DNA from: Terracoccus sp. 273MFTsu3.1
GTDB taxonomy: Bacteria > Actinomycetota > Actinomycetes > Actinomycetales > Dermatophilaceae
Reading direction: 5' to 3'
Length of the DNA stretch: 64,000 bases
Assembly: GCF_000383675.1 (NCBI RefSeq)
Contig: NZ_KB911821.1
Span: forward strand, 806,001 to 870,000
This document shows positions 24,341 to 31,313 of this stretch, in pieces. The translations under genes and the position numbers were made by a program. A model generated the notes under the pieces. It saw only the letters and a list, made by a program, of their open reading frames with translations, searched no databases and was not told the origin of the DNA. Each line of letters begins with the position of its first letter. The stretch's first letter is position 1.

Positions 24341-24786
24341 CACTCGCCCCCTCGGATGACGATGGTCGACGTGGCCGTGCAGACGGCCTCGCCCGCCTCG
24401 GTGGCGAGCTCGGTGCGGGTCGTCACCATGGCGTGGCCGCCGGCCTCGCGCACGGTGTCGACGTGGAGCGTGCCGACGACGGCGTCGCCGGCCGTCAGGG
24501 GACGGTGGTGGACGAAGCGCTGCTCGCCGTGCACGACGCGGGAGAAGTCGATGCCGGCCTCGGGGTCGCGGATGAGCTGGCCGTCGCACTGCTGGGCGAT
24601 GAGGACCGCGAACGTCGGCGGCGCGATGACGTCGGCATAGCCGCGAGAGCGGGCGACCTCGGCGTCGACGTGGACCGGGTCGGCCGAGCCGACGGCCTCG
24701 GCGAACTCACGGATCTTGGCGGCACTGACCCGATAGGTCTCGGTGGGCGGGTAGACCCGGCCCTGGAAGTCTGCGTTCACCGGCAT
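24340..24786 (-). CDS. MaoC-like dehydratase, N-terminal-domain type (HadA-like)
   Basis: This is the non-catalytic partner of the heterodimeric dehydratase. It has 148 residues of hotdog fold, including YRVSAAKIREFAEAVGSADPVH and VIAPPTFAVLIAQQ. It lacks the full D-x-H hydratase motif, as expected for the HadA half that shapes the acyl pocket. It lies between rpmG and the HadB-like gene in conserved actinobacterial order. A CGGCATAC word overlaps the upstream side of its start. Confidence 0.88.
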   Translation of the reverse strand: MPVNADFQGRVYPPTETYRVSAAKIREFAEAVGSADPVHVDAEVARSRGYADVIAPPTFAVLIAQQCDGQLIRDPEAGIDFSRVVHGEQRFVHHRPLTAGDAVVGTLHVDTVREAGGHAMVTTRTELATEAGEAVCTATSTIVIRGGE

Positions 24787-24870
24787 ACGGGCAGCCTATC
24801 GACCGCTGCGGACCGGCGCCCGCGCCGCCCGGTCGGCACCCGCGCCGCCCGGTGGGCGCCCGGGAACGAC

Positions 24871-24903
24871 GACGCTCCCCCGGCCGGTGGCCGAGGGAGC
24901 GTC
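24871..24903 (-). terminator. hairpin after rpmG
   Basis: GACGCTCCC (24871-24879) and GGGAGCGTC (24895-24903) flank an inner GGCC/GGCC stem, 15 bases past the rpmG stop. A direct duplication of CCCGCGCCGCCCGGT (24819 and 24839) lies just beyond. It probably separates rpmG from the MaoC pair. Confidence 0.6.
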
Positions 24904-24918
24904 GAGGAACGCGATGGT

Positions 24919-25089
24919 TCAGCGGGTCTCGCGGTGCTCCGTGTGCTTGCCGCACTTCGGGCAGAACTTGTTCATGGCGAGACGGTCGGGGTTGTTCCGA
25001 CGGTTCTTCTTGGTGATGTAGTTGCGGTCCTTGCAGTCCACACACGCCATCGTGATCTTCGGACGGACGTCGCTGCTCTTGCTGGCCAC
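24919..25089 (-). CDS. rpmG: 50S ribosomal protein L33
   Basis: This small large-subunit protein has 56 residues. It has the zinc-binding form with two cysteine pairs, CVDC and CPKC, so it is the C+ paralogue. It starts [16 protein letters not shown] from GTG 25089, preceded by AGCAGG; ATG-led upstream frame is spacer. It sits directly after tRNA-Thr and tRNA-Met, as in other actinobacteria. In zinc-limited cells C+ L33 is commonly replaced by a cysteine-free paralogue. Confidence 0.96.
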   Translation of the reverse strand: MASKSSDVRPKITMACVDCKDRNYITKKNRRNNPDRLAMNKFCPKCGKHTEHRETR

Positions 25090-25258
25090 GGCAACCTGCT
25101 CTTTCGGGAACGTACTTGGGTGTTCGGTCGTCTTGCGACGGGTGTCGCGCGGCGCGTCACGCGTTCCGGGCGGCATCCCGGGGTGACACGCAGGCGCGAC
25201 GTCCAAGGTTACGCGACACCCCGATGATTCGAGAAATCGAACCGGGTGCACGCGGAAG

Positions 25259-25335
25259 TGGTAGCGGGAGCGGGGCTCGATCCCGCGACCTCACGATTAT
25301 GAGTCGTGCGCTCTAACCAGCTGAGCTACCCCGCC
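25259..25335 (-). tRNA. tRNA-Met (CAT anticodon, elongator type)
   Basis: The minus strand gives 77 nt including an encoded CCA. The acceptor arm is GGCGGGG/TCCCGCT with G-U pairs at both ends. The D-arm starts GCTC, the anticodon stem is CACGA/TCGTG with loop CTCATAA, and the T-stem is GCGGG/CCCGC. The T-loop reads ATCGAGC instead of the usual TTCGAnn. Confidence 0.96.
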
Positions 25336-25394
25336 ATGGGCTGTCGTCCCCCGGCTCGCCGCAGAAGCGACGAGGCCGGGGAGCGACCGACCAG

Positions 25395-25467
25395 AGCCCC
25401 AATAGGGAATCGAACCCTAGACCTTTTCCTTACCATGGAAACGCTCTGCCGACTGAGCTATTGGGGC
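25395..25467 (-). tRNA. tRNA-Thr (GGT anticodon)
   Basis: This is a 73-nt cloverleaf on the minus strand. The acceptor arm is GCCCCAA/TTGGGGC with discriminator T. The anticodon stem is TTTCC/GGAAA with loop ATGGTAA (anticodon GGT), and the T-arm is TAGGG-TTCGATT-CCCTA. The 3' CCA is not encoded. It heads the tRNA-Thr/tRNA-Met/rpmG unit. Confidence 0.97.
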
Positions 25468-25605
25468 ACGGCCGACACCGAGAAACGTTGCGAGAACGCC
25501 TTCAGGACGACCTGTTGTGCGACGGTGAGACTACACGGTCGGCGGCGCGGATACGAAATCGAGTAGATGACCGACGGCCGACGTCCCAACTGGGAGGATC
25601 AGGGC

Positions 25606-26979
25606 ATGAGCGGTCTCATCGACGGCCAGCACGACCCGGGTCCGGCCACCGAACCGCCGGACCCGCCGGTCGGGTCCGGGGACGGGCCGGGCGGCACCGA
25701 CGTCGGTGCCGTCGACACCCGGCTGGTCGACGTGCAGGTGCGCTTCGACCGGCGCAGCGTGTGGCGTGCGGGCTGGCTCGCGGTCGCCATCTTCGCGATC
25801 GCCGCGCTCGGCAAGTTCGTCATCGACGACGGCGGTTCGGTCATCTTCACGCTCATCATGGCCATGCTCGCCTCGATCGCGATGGAGCCGGCCGTCGCGC
25901 GGCTCTCGCGGCGGATGCGCCGCGGCCTGGCGACCATGATCGTCATGCTCGGCGTGCTCGTCTTCTGCATCGTCTTCATGCTCGCCTTCGGCAACCTGCT
26001 GGCCGACCAGCTGGCCACCTTCGTCGCCTCGATCCCGGCGCTCGTCGAGAGCGCGACGGCATGGGCCAACGAGACGTTCGGTGTCGAGCTCAGCCCCGAC
26101 AAGCTGCTGGCCCAGTTCACGAGCGACGTCGGCGGCCTGAGCAGCCTGGCGGGCAGCGTGGCCGGCGGCCTCATCGGTGCCATCGCCGCCGTGCTCGGCG
26201 CCTTCTTCTCGTCGATCACCTTCTTCTTCTTCACCTTCTACTTCTCCGCCGACAGCCTGCGCCTCCGTCGCTGGGTCGCCCAGCTCGCCCCGCCGCGCCA
26301 GCAGGAGGTCATCGGTGTCGCGTGGGACCTCGCGGTGATCAAGACCGGCGGCTACGTCTCGGCACGGCTCGTGCTCGCCGCGATCTGCGGCGGCCTCTCC
26401 AGCCTGTTCATGCTCATCATCGGCATGGACTACTGGCTGGCCCTGGGCATCTGGACCGGTCTCGTGGCCCAGTTCGTGCCGACCATCGGGACCTACATCG
26501 CGATCGCGCTGCCCGTCTTCGTCGGCCTCGTCGGGCCCGAGCCGTGGCAGGGGCTGGCGCTGCTCGGCTTCGCGCTCGTCTACCAGCAGATCGAGAACGT
26601 GACGATCGAGCCGCGCATCTCGGCCGACGCCGTCGACGTGCACCCCGCGGTGTCCTTCGCCGCCGTGATGTTCGGGGCCGCGCTCTTCGGCGTCGCGGGA
26701 GCCTTCGTGGCGGTGCCCGTGGCCGCGCTGATGCTCGCCCTCTTCGACATCTACTCGCGCAAGTACGAGCTGCTCCCCCAGCTGGCCGCTCCGCAGCCCG
26801 GGGAGCGCCGGCACGCCGACCACCAGCACGCGTCCTTCACCGCCCGCCTCCCCGTGCTGCCCCGGCCCCGGACTGCGGTCGGCTCGCCGACACCCGCTGC
26901 CGAACCGAAGCCGACGGGTCTGCGCGCGACGCTGCACCACTGGTTCTCGCGGCACGACCCGTCCGGCCCGAAGACGTAG
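25606..26979 (+). CDS. AI-2E family transporter (PerM/UPF0118 type)
   Basis: This is an integral membrane exporter; members move autoinducer-2, sodium/protons or other small molecules. It has 457 residues with about eight membrane helices. Typical elements are MEPAVARLSRRMRRGLATMIV after the first helices, the soluble segment with FVASIPALVESATAWANETFG, and the late motifs FVPTIGTYIAIALPVFVGL and YQQIENVTIEPRI (QQxExxxIxP). The C-terminal about 80 residues are cytoplasmic and Pro/Arg-rich. I chose ATG 25606 because GGGAGG lies eight bases upstream; an in-frame ATG at 25567 is possible. The transported solute is unknown. Confidence 0.88.
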   Translation: MSGLIDGQHDPGPATEPPDPPVGSGDGPGGTDVGAVDTRLVDVQVRFDRRSVWRAGWLAVAIFAIAALGKFVIDDGGSVIFTLIMAMLASIAMEPAVARLSRRMRRGLATMIVMLGVLVFCIVFMLAFGNLLADQLATFVASIPALVESATAWANETFGVELSPDKLLAQFTSDVGGLSSLAGSVAGGLIGAIAAVLGAFFSSITFFFFTFYFSADSLRLRRWVAQLAPPRQQEVIGVAWDLAVIKTGGYVSARLVLAAICGGLSSLFMLIIGMDYWLALGIWTGLVAQFVPTIGTYIAIALPVFVGLVGPEPWQGLALLGFALVYQQIENVTIEPRISADAVDVHPAVSFAAVMFGAALFGVAGAFVAVPVAALMLALFDIYSRKYELLPQLAAPQPGERRHADHQHASFTARLPVLPRPRTAVGSPTPAAEPKPTGLRATLHHWFSRHDPSGPKT

Positions 26980-27046
26980 CCCGATGACGTGGCCCGGAGA
27001 CGTGGCCTCGACCCGTGGCCGGCACCCGACGCCCTGACGGCCGCTG

Positions 27047-27940
27047 TCACTCGCTGTCGTTCGCGTCGTGGGCGTCCAGCGCCTGCTGGGCCGCCGCCTC
27101 CTCCTCCTCGCGGCGAGTGCGTATGCCGCCCGCCTCGTCGAGCTCACCGGTGACCTTCTCGAGCCGGGCCCTCGCCGTCGCGAGCCGCCGCTCGAGGTCG
27201 GCGATGCCCTCGACGACCTCCTCCTGACGGGCCGTGAGGACCGCCACCTGCCGGTCGGCGGCCCGGAGGTCGGTCCGTGCGGTCTCGAGCGCCGACTGGA
27301 GCCGGGCCCGCTCGGCGGCACGCCGGCCGCGTCGTCGCTCCTCGAGGTCGACGGGGTCCCCACCTCCACCGGGCAGGACCGAGAGCGACGGTCGGGCGCG
27401 GTCGGGCGCGGAGGAGCGGAGGTCGTCGGGGTCGGTGATGGCGACGACGTCGGCCACGTCGACCGAGCCGAAGCCGGAGTAGCTGAGCGCCTTGACGAGC
27501 GCGCCGGTGAGGACCGAGGCCTCGGCGTCCTCGTCGGCGATGAGCGCGGTCAGCGTCTCGCGCACCTCCTGGGCCGCGCCGGCGCCGAGCTTCTGGCCGT
27601 CCTCGGCCGCGACCTCGGCGATGCGGTCGGCCAGGGCGTCGACACGGGTGGCGCGCTCCCGGCCGAGCAGCCGCAGCTGGTCGGCGTCCAGGGTGCGCTG
27701 GGCCTCACGGAGCAGCTCGGCGAACGACCGGAGCTCCTCGAGCTCGTCCGCGTGCTCGCGCACGAAGTGGTTCACCGCCCAGGCTGCGAGGGTCGGCTTG
27801 CGCAGGGCTCCCACCGAGGCGGCGAGGTCCTTCTCGCCCGCGGACCTCGCCTGCGCCACGAGCTCGGAGCGCAGCGGGGTGAAGCGAGCGGGCGGGGCGG
27901 CATACAGCTGCTCGACGGCGGCGCGCAGGTGCAGGATCAC
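27047..27940 (-). CDS. uncharacterised protein with C-terminal coiled coil
   Basis: I do not recognise a named family. The protein has 297 residues. The N-terminal half is helical and includes LRKPTLAAWAVNHFVREHADEL (about 55-76). The C-terminal third (about 195-297) is heptad-like and rich in Arg/Glu/Ala, consistent with a coiled coil. Start GTG 27940 is favoured because GGGAGG lies eight bases upstream; TTG 27958 is the longer option. No signal or membrane segment is visible. An ATA codon (GGIRT) arises from a CGGCATAC word. Confidence 0.8.
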   Translation of the reverse strand: MILHLRAAVEQLYAAPPARFTPLRSELVAQARSAGEKDLAASVGALRKPTLAAWAVNHFVREHADELEELRSFAELLREAQRTLDADQLRLLGRERATRVDALADRIAEVAAEDGQKLGAGAAQEVRETLTALIADEDAEASVLTGALVKALSYSGFGSVDVADVVAITDPDDLRSSAPDRARPSLSVLPGGGGDPVDLEERRRGRRAAERARLQSALETARTDLRAADRQVAVLTARQEEVVEGIADLERRLATARARLEKVTGELDEAGGIRTRREEEEAAAQQALDAHDANDSE

Positions 27941-27999
27941 CTCTGCATCCTCCCGCAAACCCGCTGGTGCGGCCCGCGCGGGACGGGCAGGCTGGGGCC

Positions 28000-28821
28000 G
28001 TGATCTGGATCTGTGCGACGTGCGCCGTCGAGACCGATGACCTGACCGAACCTCCGGACGCGTGCGCCGTCTGCGAGGACGAGCGACAGTGGGTGCCCGA
28101 ACAGGGGCAGCGCTGGACGACGGTGGGCCAGCTGCGGAAGGCCGGGACGCGCATCCGCGTCGAGGTCGTCGAGGACGACCTCTGGGGGCTGCGCGCGGAG
28201 CCCGAGGTCGGCATCGGGCAGCAGACGATGGTCGTGCGCGTGCCCGAGGGGGTGCTCCTCTTCGACTGCGTCGGGTACATCGACGACGCCGCCGTCGAGC
28301 TCGTGCTGTCGCTCGGGCCCACGCTCGCGGTGGCCGCGAGCCACCCGCACATGTACGGCGTGCAGACGGAGTGGGCCCGCGCGCTCGGCGGCGTCCCGGT
28401 GCTCGTGGCCGCGCCCGACGCCGAGTGGGTGCGGCGCCGAGACCCGTTGGTCGAGCTCTACGACGAGCAGCGGCAGGTCGCGCCGGGCCTGACGCTGCAC
28501 CGCGTCGGAGGGCACTTCCGGGGTCAGGCCGTCGTGGAGTGGACGGCGGGCGCCGAGGGACGTGGGGTCCTGCTGGCCGGCGATGCCGTCTTCCCCAACC
28601 CGGACCGCCGGTCGATGAGCTTCATGCGCAGCTATCCGAACCGGATTCCCTTGTCGGGCAACATCGTCCAGCGCGTTGCCGGTCGGCTGGAGACCCTGCA
28701 CTTCGACCGCCTCTACAACAACTTCGGCACCGTCGTGCCGTCAGGGGCCAAGGCCATGCTGCGCCGTTCCGCCGACCGCCATGCAGCCTGGACGCGTGGC
28801 GACTTCGACCACCTGACCTGA
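28000..28821 (+). CDS. metallo-beta-lactamase-fold protein with N-terminal zinc ribbon, degenerate metal site
   Basis: The protein has 273 residues. It opens with a rubredoxin-like zinc ribbon (CATC...CAVC, Cys about 5, 8, 23, 26). A beta-lactamase-type alpha/beta sandwich follows. The usual HxHxDH motif is reduced to SHPHMYG (only the HxH part), while later ligands seem kept: GGHFRGQAV and LLAGDAVFPNPD. It may bind one metal or none. Start GTG 28000 is read as leaderless or nearly so; a shared gap of about 60 bases separates it from the divergent coiled-coil gene. Function is unknown. Confidence 0.75.
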   Translation: MIWICATCAVETDDLTEPPDACAVCEDERQWVPEQGQRWTTVGQLRKAGTRIRVEVVEDDLWGLRAEPEVGIGQQTMVVRVPEGVLLFDCVGYIDDAAVELVLSLGPTLAVAASHPHMYGVQTEWARALGGVPVLVAAPDAEWVRRRDPLVELYDEQRQVAPGLTLHRVGGHFRGQAVVEWTAGAEGRGVLLAGDAVFPNPDRRSMSFMRSYPNRIPLSGNIVQRVAGRLETLHFDRLYNNFGTVVPSGAKAMLRRSADRHAAWTRGDFDHLT

Positions 28822-28858
28822 GGACGCGGCGTCAGGTCGTGCCCGCGACGCGCCCAGT

Positions 28859-28864
28859 GGGTAG
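28859..28864 (+). promoter_or_regulatory. GGGTAG element, possible SigB/SigF-type -10
   Basis: GTGGGTAGG lies 55 bases upstream of the repeat-peptide gene; the same string precedes stress genes at 55357. The -35 (GTTT-like) is weak here. Confidence 0.35.
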
Positions 28865-28918
28865 GTGCACCTCGACGGCGTCGTCCGGCGCCGCGCCACA
28901 CCCCGTGGAGGAGAAGCC

Positions 28919-29191
28919 ATGAGCGACAACCCGCTGGACCCCGTGAGCGACGACCCGACGACCGAGGGCCCCGCTGACGGCGGAGCCGACACGAGCAGCC
29001 ACGACGGCGGCGCCGACGGAGGCGCCGACACCGAGGGCCCCGCTGACGGCGGAGCCGACACGAGCAGCCACGACGGCGGCGCCGACGGTGGCGCCGACAC
29101 CGAGGGCCCCGCTGACGGCGGAGCCGACACGAGCAGCCACGACGGTGGCGCCGACGGTGGGGCCGGAGCGGACCCGACCAGCTCGATCTGA
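28919..29191 (+). CDS. three-repeat Asp/Gly/His peptide, possible oxygenase substrate
   Basis: Function is unknown. The 90-residue product has a short leader (MSDNPLDPVSDDPT), three nearly identical 23-residue units and a short tail (ADPTSSI). Each unit reads TEGPADGGADTSSHDGGADG plus three residues, so each has one His in the sequence SSHDGG. There is no signal peptide, membrane segment, lysine, arginine or aromatic residue. ATG 28919 follows a strong GGAGGAG. The stop shares a base with the start of the JmjC/cupin oxygenase gene (TGATG), so the two are made together. A precursor peptide hydroxylated by its neighbour is an attractive but untested idea; a simple acidic disordered protein is the alternative. 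Confidence 0.7.
   Translation: MSDNPLDPVSDDPTTEGPADGGADTSSHDGGADGGADTEGPADGGADTSSHDGGADGGADTEGPADGGADTSSHDGGADGGAGADPTSSI
28961..29167. repeat. three 69-base tandem units coding the repeat peptide
   Basis: Units start at 28961, 29030 and 29099 and differ at only a few bases, mainly synonymous gga/ggt/ggc changes. The near-identity at third positions points to recent duplication or homogenisation. Confidence 0.92.
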
Positions 29192-30438
29192 TGACCGCCG
29201 GCACGACGAGCCGGGTGCCCACGCGCGAGCGTGGGCGCTCGGCGCTGGCGCGTCTCGTCCCCTTCGCCGCCGAGGAGTTCGCCAAGGACCACTGGGCGCA
29301 CACGCCGGTCGTCACGAGGGCAGCCGACCTGCCCGCCGGGCTGCTCGACCTCTTCGGCGAGGACTCGGTCGACGAGCTCGTCTCCCGACGCGGGCTGCGC
29401 GCCCCCTTCCTGCGGGTCGCCCAGAACGGCCGGACGCTCGGCGACCGCGAGTTCACCCAGGGCGGGGGCGTCGGTGCATCCGTCGCCGACCAGGTGAGTG
29501 ACGACAAGCTGCTCGGGCTCTTCGCCGACGGTGCCACCATCGTCCTGCAGGGGCTGCACCGCACGTGGGGGCCCCTCATCGACTTCACCCAGCAGCTCGC
29601 GGAGGAGCTGGGGCACCCGGTCCAGGCCAACGCCTACGTCACGCCGAGCCAGAACACCGGCTTCAGCGACCACTACGACGTGCACGACGTCTTCGTGCTC
29701 CAGATGGCCGGGGAGAAGCGCTGGCGGGTCCGGCCCCCCGTGCACGACTCACCGTTGCGCGACGAGCCGTGGACCGACCACCGGGCCGAGGTCGAGGAGG
29801 CTGGACGGCGAGCACCTGACCACGAGTTCACGCTCCGCCCCGGTGACGTGCTCTACCTGCCGCGCGGCTGGGTGCACTCGGCCACCGCGCTCGGCGGCGT
29901 GAGCACGCACCTCACCCTGGGCGTCCACGTCTGGACGCGCCGTCACGTGGCCGACGAGCTCGTGTCGATCGCACTGGCCGAGGCCAGTCGCGACGAGAGC
30001 GTGCGCGCCTCGCTCGACATCGCACCGACGGGCTTCGACCACGAGGCCATCGCCCCCGACGTCGAGCTCGTGCGTCAATCGCTCGTGCGCGCCCTGGGCG
30101 AGATCGACGTGGCCACGGTCGTCGACGCCCTCGAGGCACGAGCCCGTGGCTCGCAGCGCCCCGCCCCGATCAGCCCCCTCGCCCAGGTGGCGGCCGCGGC
30201 GGCCCTACGCCCGGAGACGACGCTCCGGCTGCGGCCGCACGTGGCCGCGCGGCTCGTGCCCTCGGGTGACGGCCCGGCCCAGCTGCGCAGCCGCCTCGCC
30301 GACTTCCCGGTCGAGTCGCACGACGTCGGCACGTTCGTCGCACTGATCGACGACGGCGTCCTGCGCGCCGACATGGTCGGGCTCGAGCTGGCTCGCCGGC
30401 TGATGCTCGCCGGCCTGCTCGTCGTCGCCGACGACTGA
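29191..30438 (+). CDS. JmjC/cupin-4 2-oxoglutarate-dependent oxygenase (ribosomal-oxygenase family)
   Basis: Relatives (YcfD/RoxA, MINA53, NO66) use Fe(II) and 2-oxoglutarate to hydroxylate an Arg or His in ribosomal proteins. This one has 415 residues. The iron triad is visible as H161-x-D163 in FSDHYDVHDVFVLQMAGEKRW, with the distal His about 229 in LYLPRGWVHSATAL. The following STHLTLGVHVW is also typical. A helical dimerisation region and a winged-helix-like C-terminus (about 250-415) complete the family plan. The gene overlaps the repeat-peptide gene by one base (TGATG). Substrate could be a ribosomal protein or the neighbouring peptide, which offers a His in each repeat. Confidence 0.85.
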   Translation: MTAGTTSRVPTRERGRSALARLVPFAAEEFAKDHWAHTPVVTRAADLPAGLLDLFGEDSVDELVSRRGLRAPFLRVAQNGRTLGDREFTQGGGVGASVADQVSDDKLLGLFADGATIVLQGLHRTWGPLIDFTQQLAEELGHPVQANAYVTPSQNTGFSDHYDVHDVFVLQMAGEKRWRVRPPVHDSPLRDEPWTDHRAEVEEAGRRAPDHEFTLRPGDVLYLPRGWVHSATALGGVSTHLTLGVHVWTRRHVADELVSIALAEASRDESVRASLDIAPTGFDHEAIAPDVELVRQSLVRALGEIDVATVVDALEARARGSQRPAPISPLAQVAAAAALRPETTLRLRPHVAARLVPSGDGPAQLRSRLADFPVESHDVGTFVALIDDGVLRADMVGLELARRLMLAGLLVVADD

Positions 30439-30470
30439 CGGGCCACGCCGCCTCGACTCCCCCGTCGTCG

Positions 30471-30499
30471 GACGGTCCCCTGTCGCGGGGGGGCCGTCA
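30471..30499. terminator. hairpin between convergent genes
   Basis: GACGGTCCCC and GGGGGGCCGTC form an imperfect stem between the oxygenase stop (30438) and the end of the leftward gene (30522). Confidence 0.5.
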
Positions 30500-30521
30500 G
30501 ACGCGTGCTGTCGCGCCGGGC

Positions 30522-31283
30522 TCAGCCCTCGACCGCTGTGGTGAGTGACGCCTTGGCCCCGACGAGGCTCGGGCCGTACCACGTGAGCAGACGTCCGCTG
30601 ACGAGCGCCGTGCGGGCCCGCGTGAAGGCCTCCGGGCCGTCGGCCGCCGTGAAGACGTACGGCTCGTCGGGCAGCAGGACGGTCACGCCCTCACGGTCGA
30701 GGTCGGCCACCTCGACGTGCGGATAGCGGCCCGCGTCGTCGGCGAGGACGTTGCGCCAGCCGAGCCGCGACACGAGGTCACCGGTGAAGGTGTCGCGACC
30801 CACGGCCATCCACGGGTCTCGCCAGATCGCCACGACCACGTCGACGACGGGCTCGGGGACCGGCCCGTCCCACTCGCGCCGTGCGGCGACGAGCCAGTCG
30901 GGCGTGCCGACCTCGAGCACCTCGACGAAGAGTCGCTCGAGCGAGTCGAGAGCCCCCGGCACCGTCTCGATGTCGGTGACCCAGACGGGTATGCCCTCAG
31001 CCCTCAGCCGTCGGACGTCGAGCTCGCGGTTCTCCTCCTTGTTGGCCACGACGAGGTCGGGGTCGAGAGCCGCGATGGCCTTGAGGTCGGGATTCTTGGT
31101 GCCCCGAACCCTTTGCACCGCAAGACCTTCCGGATGCGTGCACCAGTCGGTCGCACCGACGAGCCGCTCCGGGCACGTCGTCGCCAGCGCCTCGGTGATC
31201 GACGGCACCAGCGACACGACCCGCCGTGGAGGTGTCGCCAACGACACGGCATACGCCAGGTCGTCGGCGAGTGTCACCGGCAC
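30522..31283 (-). CDS. helical-backbone metal receptor (BtuF/TroA-like), cytoplasmic
   Basis: It resembles cobalamin- or iron-chelate-binding lobes of ABC importers. It has 253 residues. Motifs include RRVVSLVPSITEAL (about 20-33), VGATDWCTHPEG, GTKNPDLKAIAALDPDLVVANKEENR and YPHVEVADLD. Unlike transport binding proteins it has no signal peptide or lipobox, so it is predicted to be cytoplasmic. It follows icmF after 30 bases on the same strand, and icmF needs adenosylcobalamin, so a cobalamin-binding or delivery role is plausible. That role is inferred from context only. GTG 31283 has AAAGG upstream. Confidence 0.8.
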   Translation of the reverse strand: MPVTLADDLAYAVSLATPPRRVVSLVPSITEALATTCPERLVGATDWCTHPEGLAVQRVRGTKNPDLKAIAALDPDLVVANKEENRELDVRRLRAEGIPVWVTDIETVPGALDSLERLFVEVLEVGTPDWLVAARREWDGPVPEPVVDVVVAIWRDPWMAVGRDTFTGDLVSRLGWRNVLADDAGRYPHVEVADLDREGVTVLLPDEPYVFTAADGPEAFTRARTALVSGRLLTWYGPSLVGAKASLTTAVEG

Positions 31284-31313
31284 GGTTCGTGGCCTTTCGA
31301 CGGTGGCGGCGGG

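Noticed and set aside
23861-24786. MaoC pair as evidence of mycolic-acid synthesis
   Set aside because: Hydratases of this type are widespread next to rpmG in actinobacteria without mycolates; no other mycolate gene is in the window.
28961-29167. CRISPR array
   Set aside because: The repeats are 69 bases with no unique spacers and encode an in-frame protein repeat; no cas genes are present.
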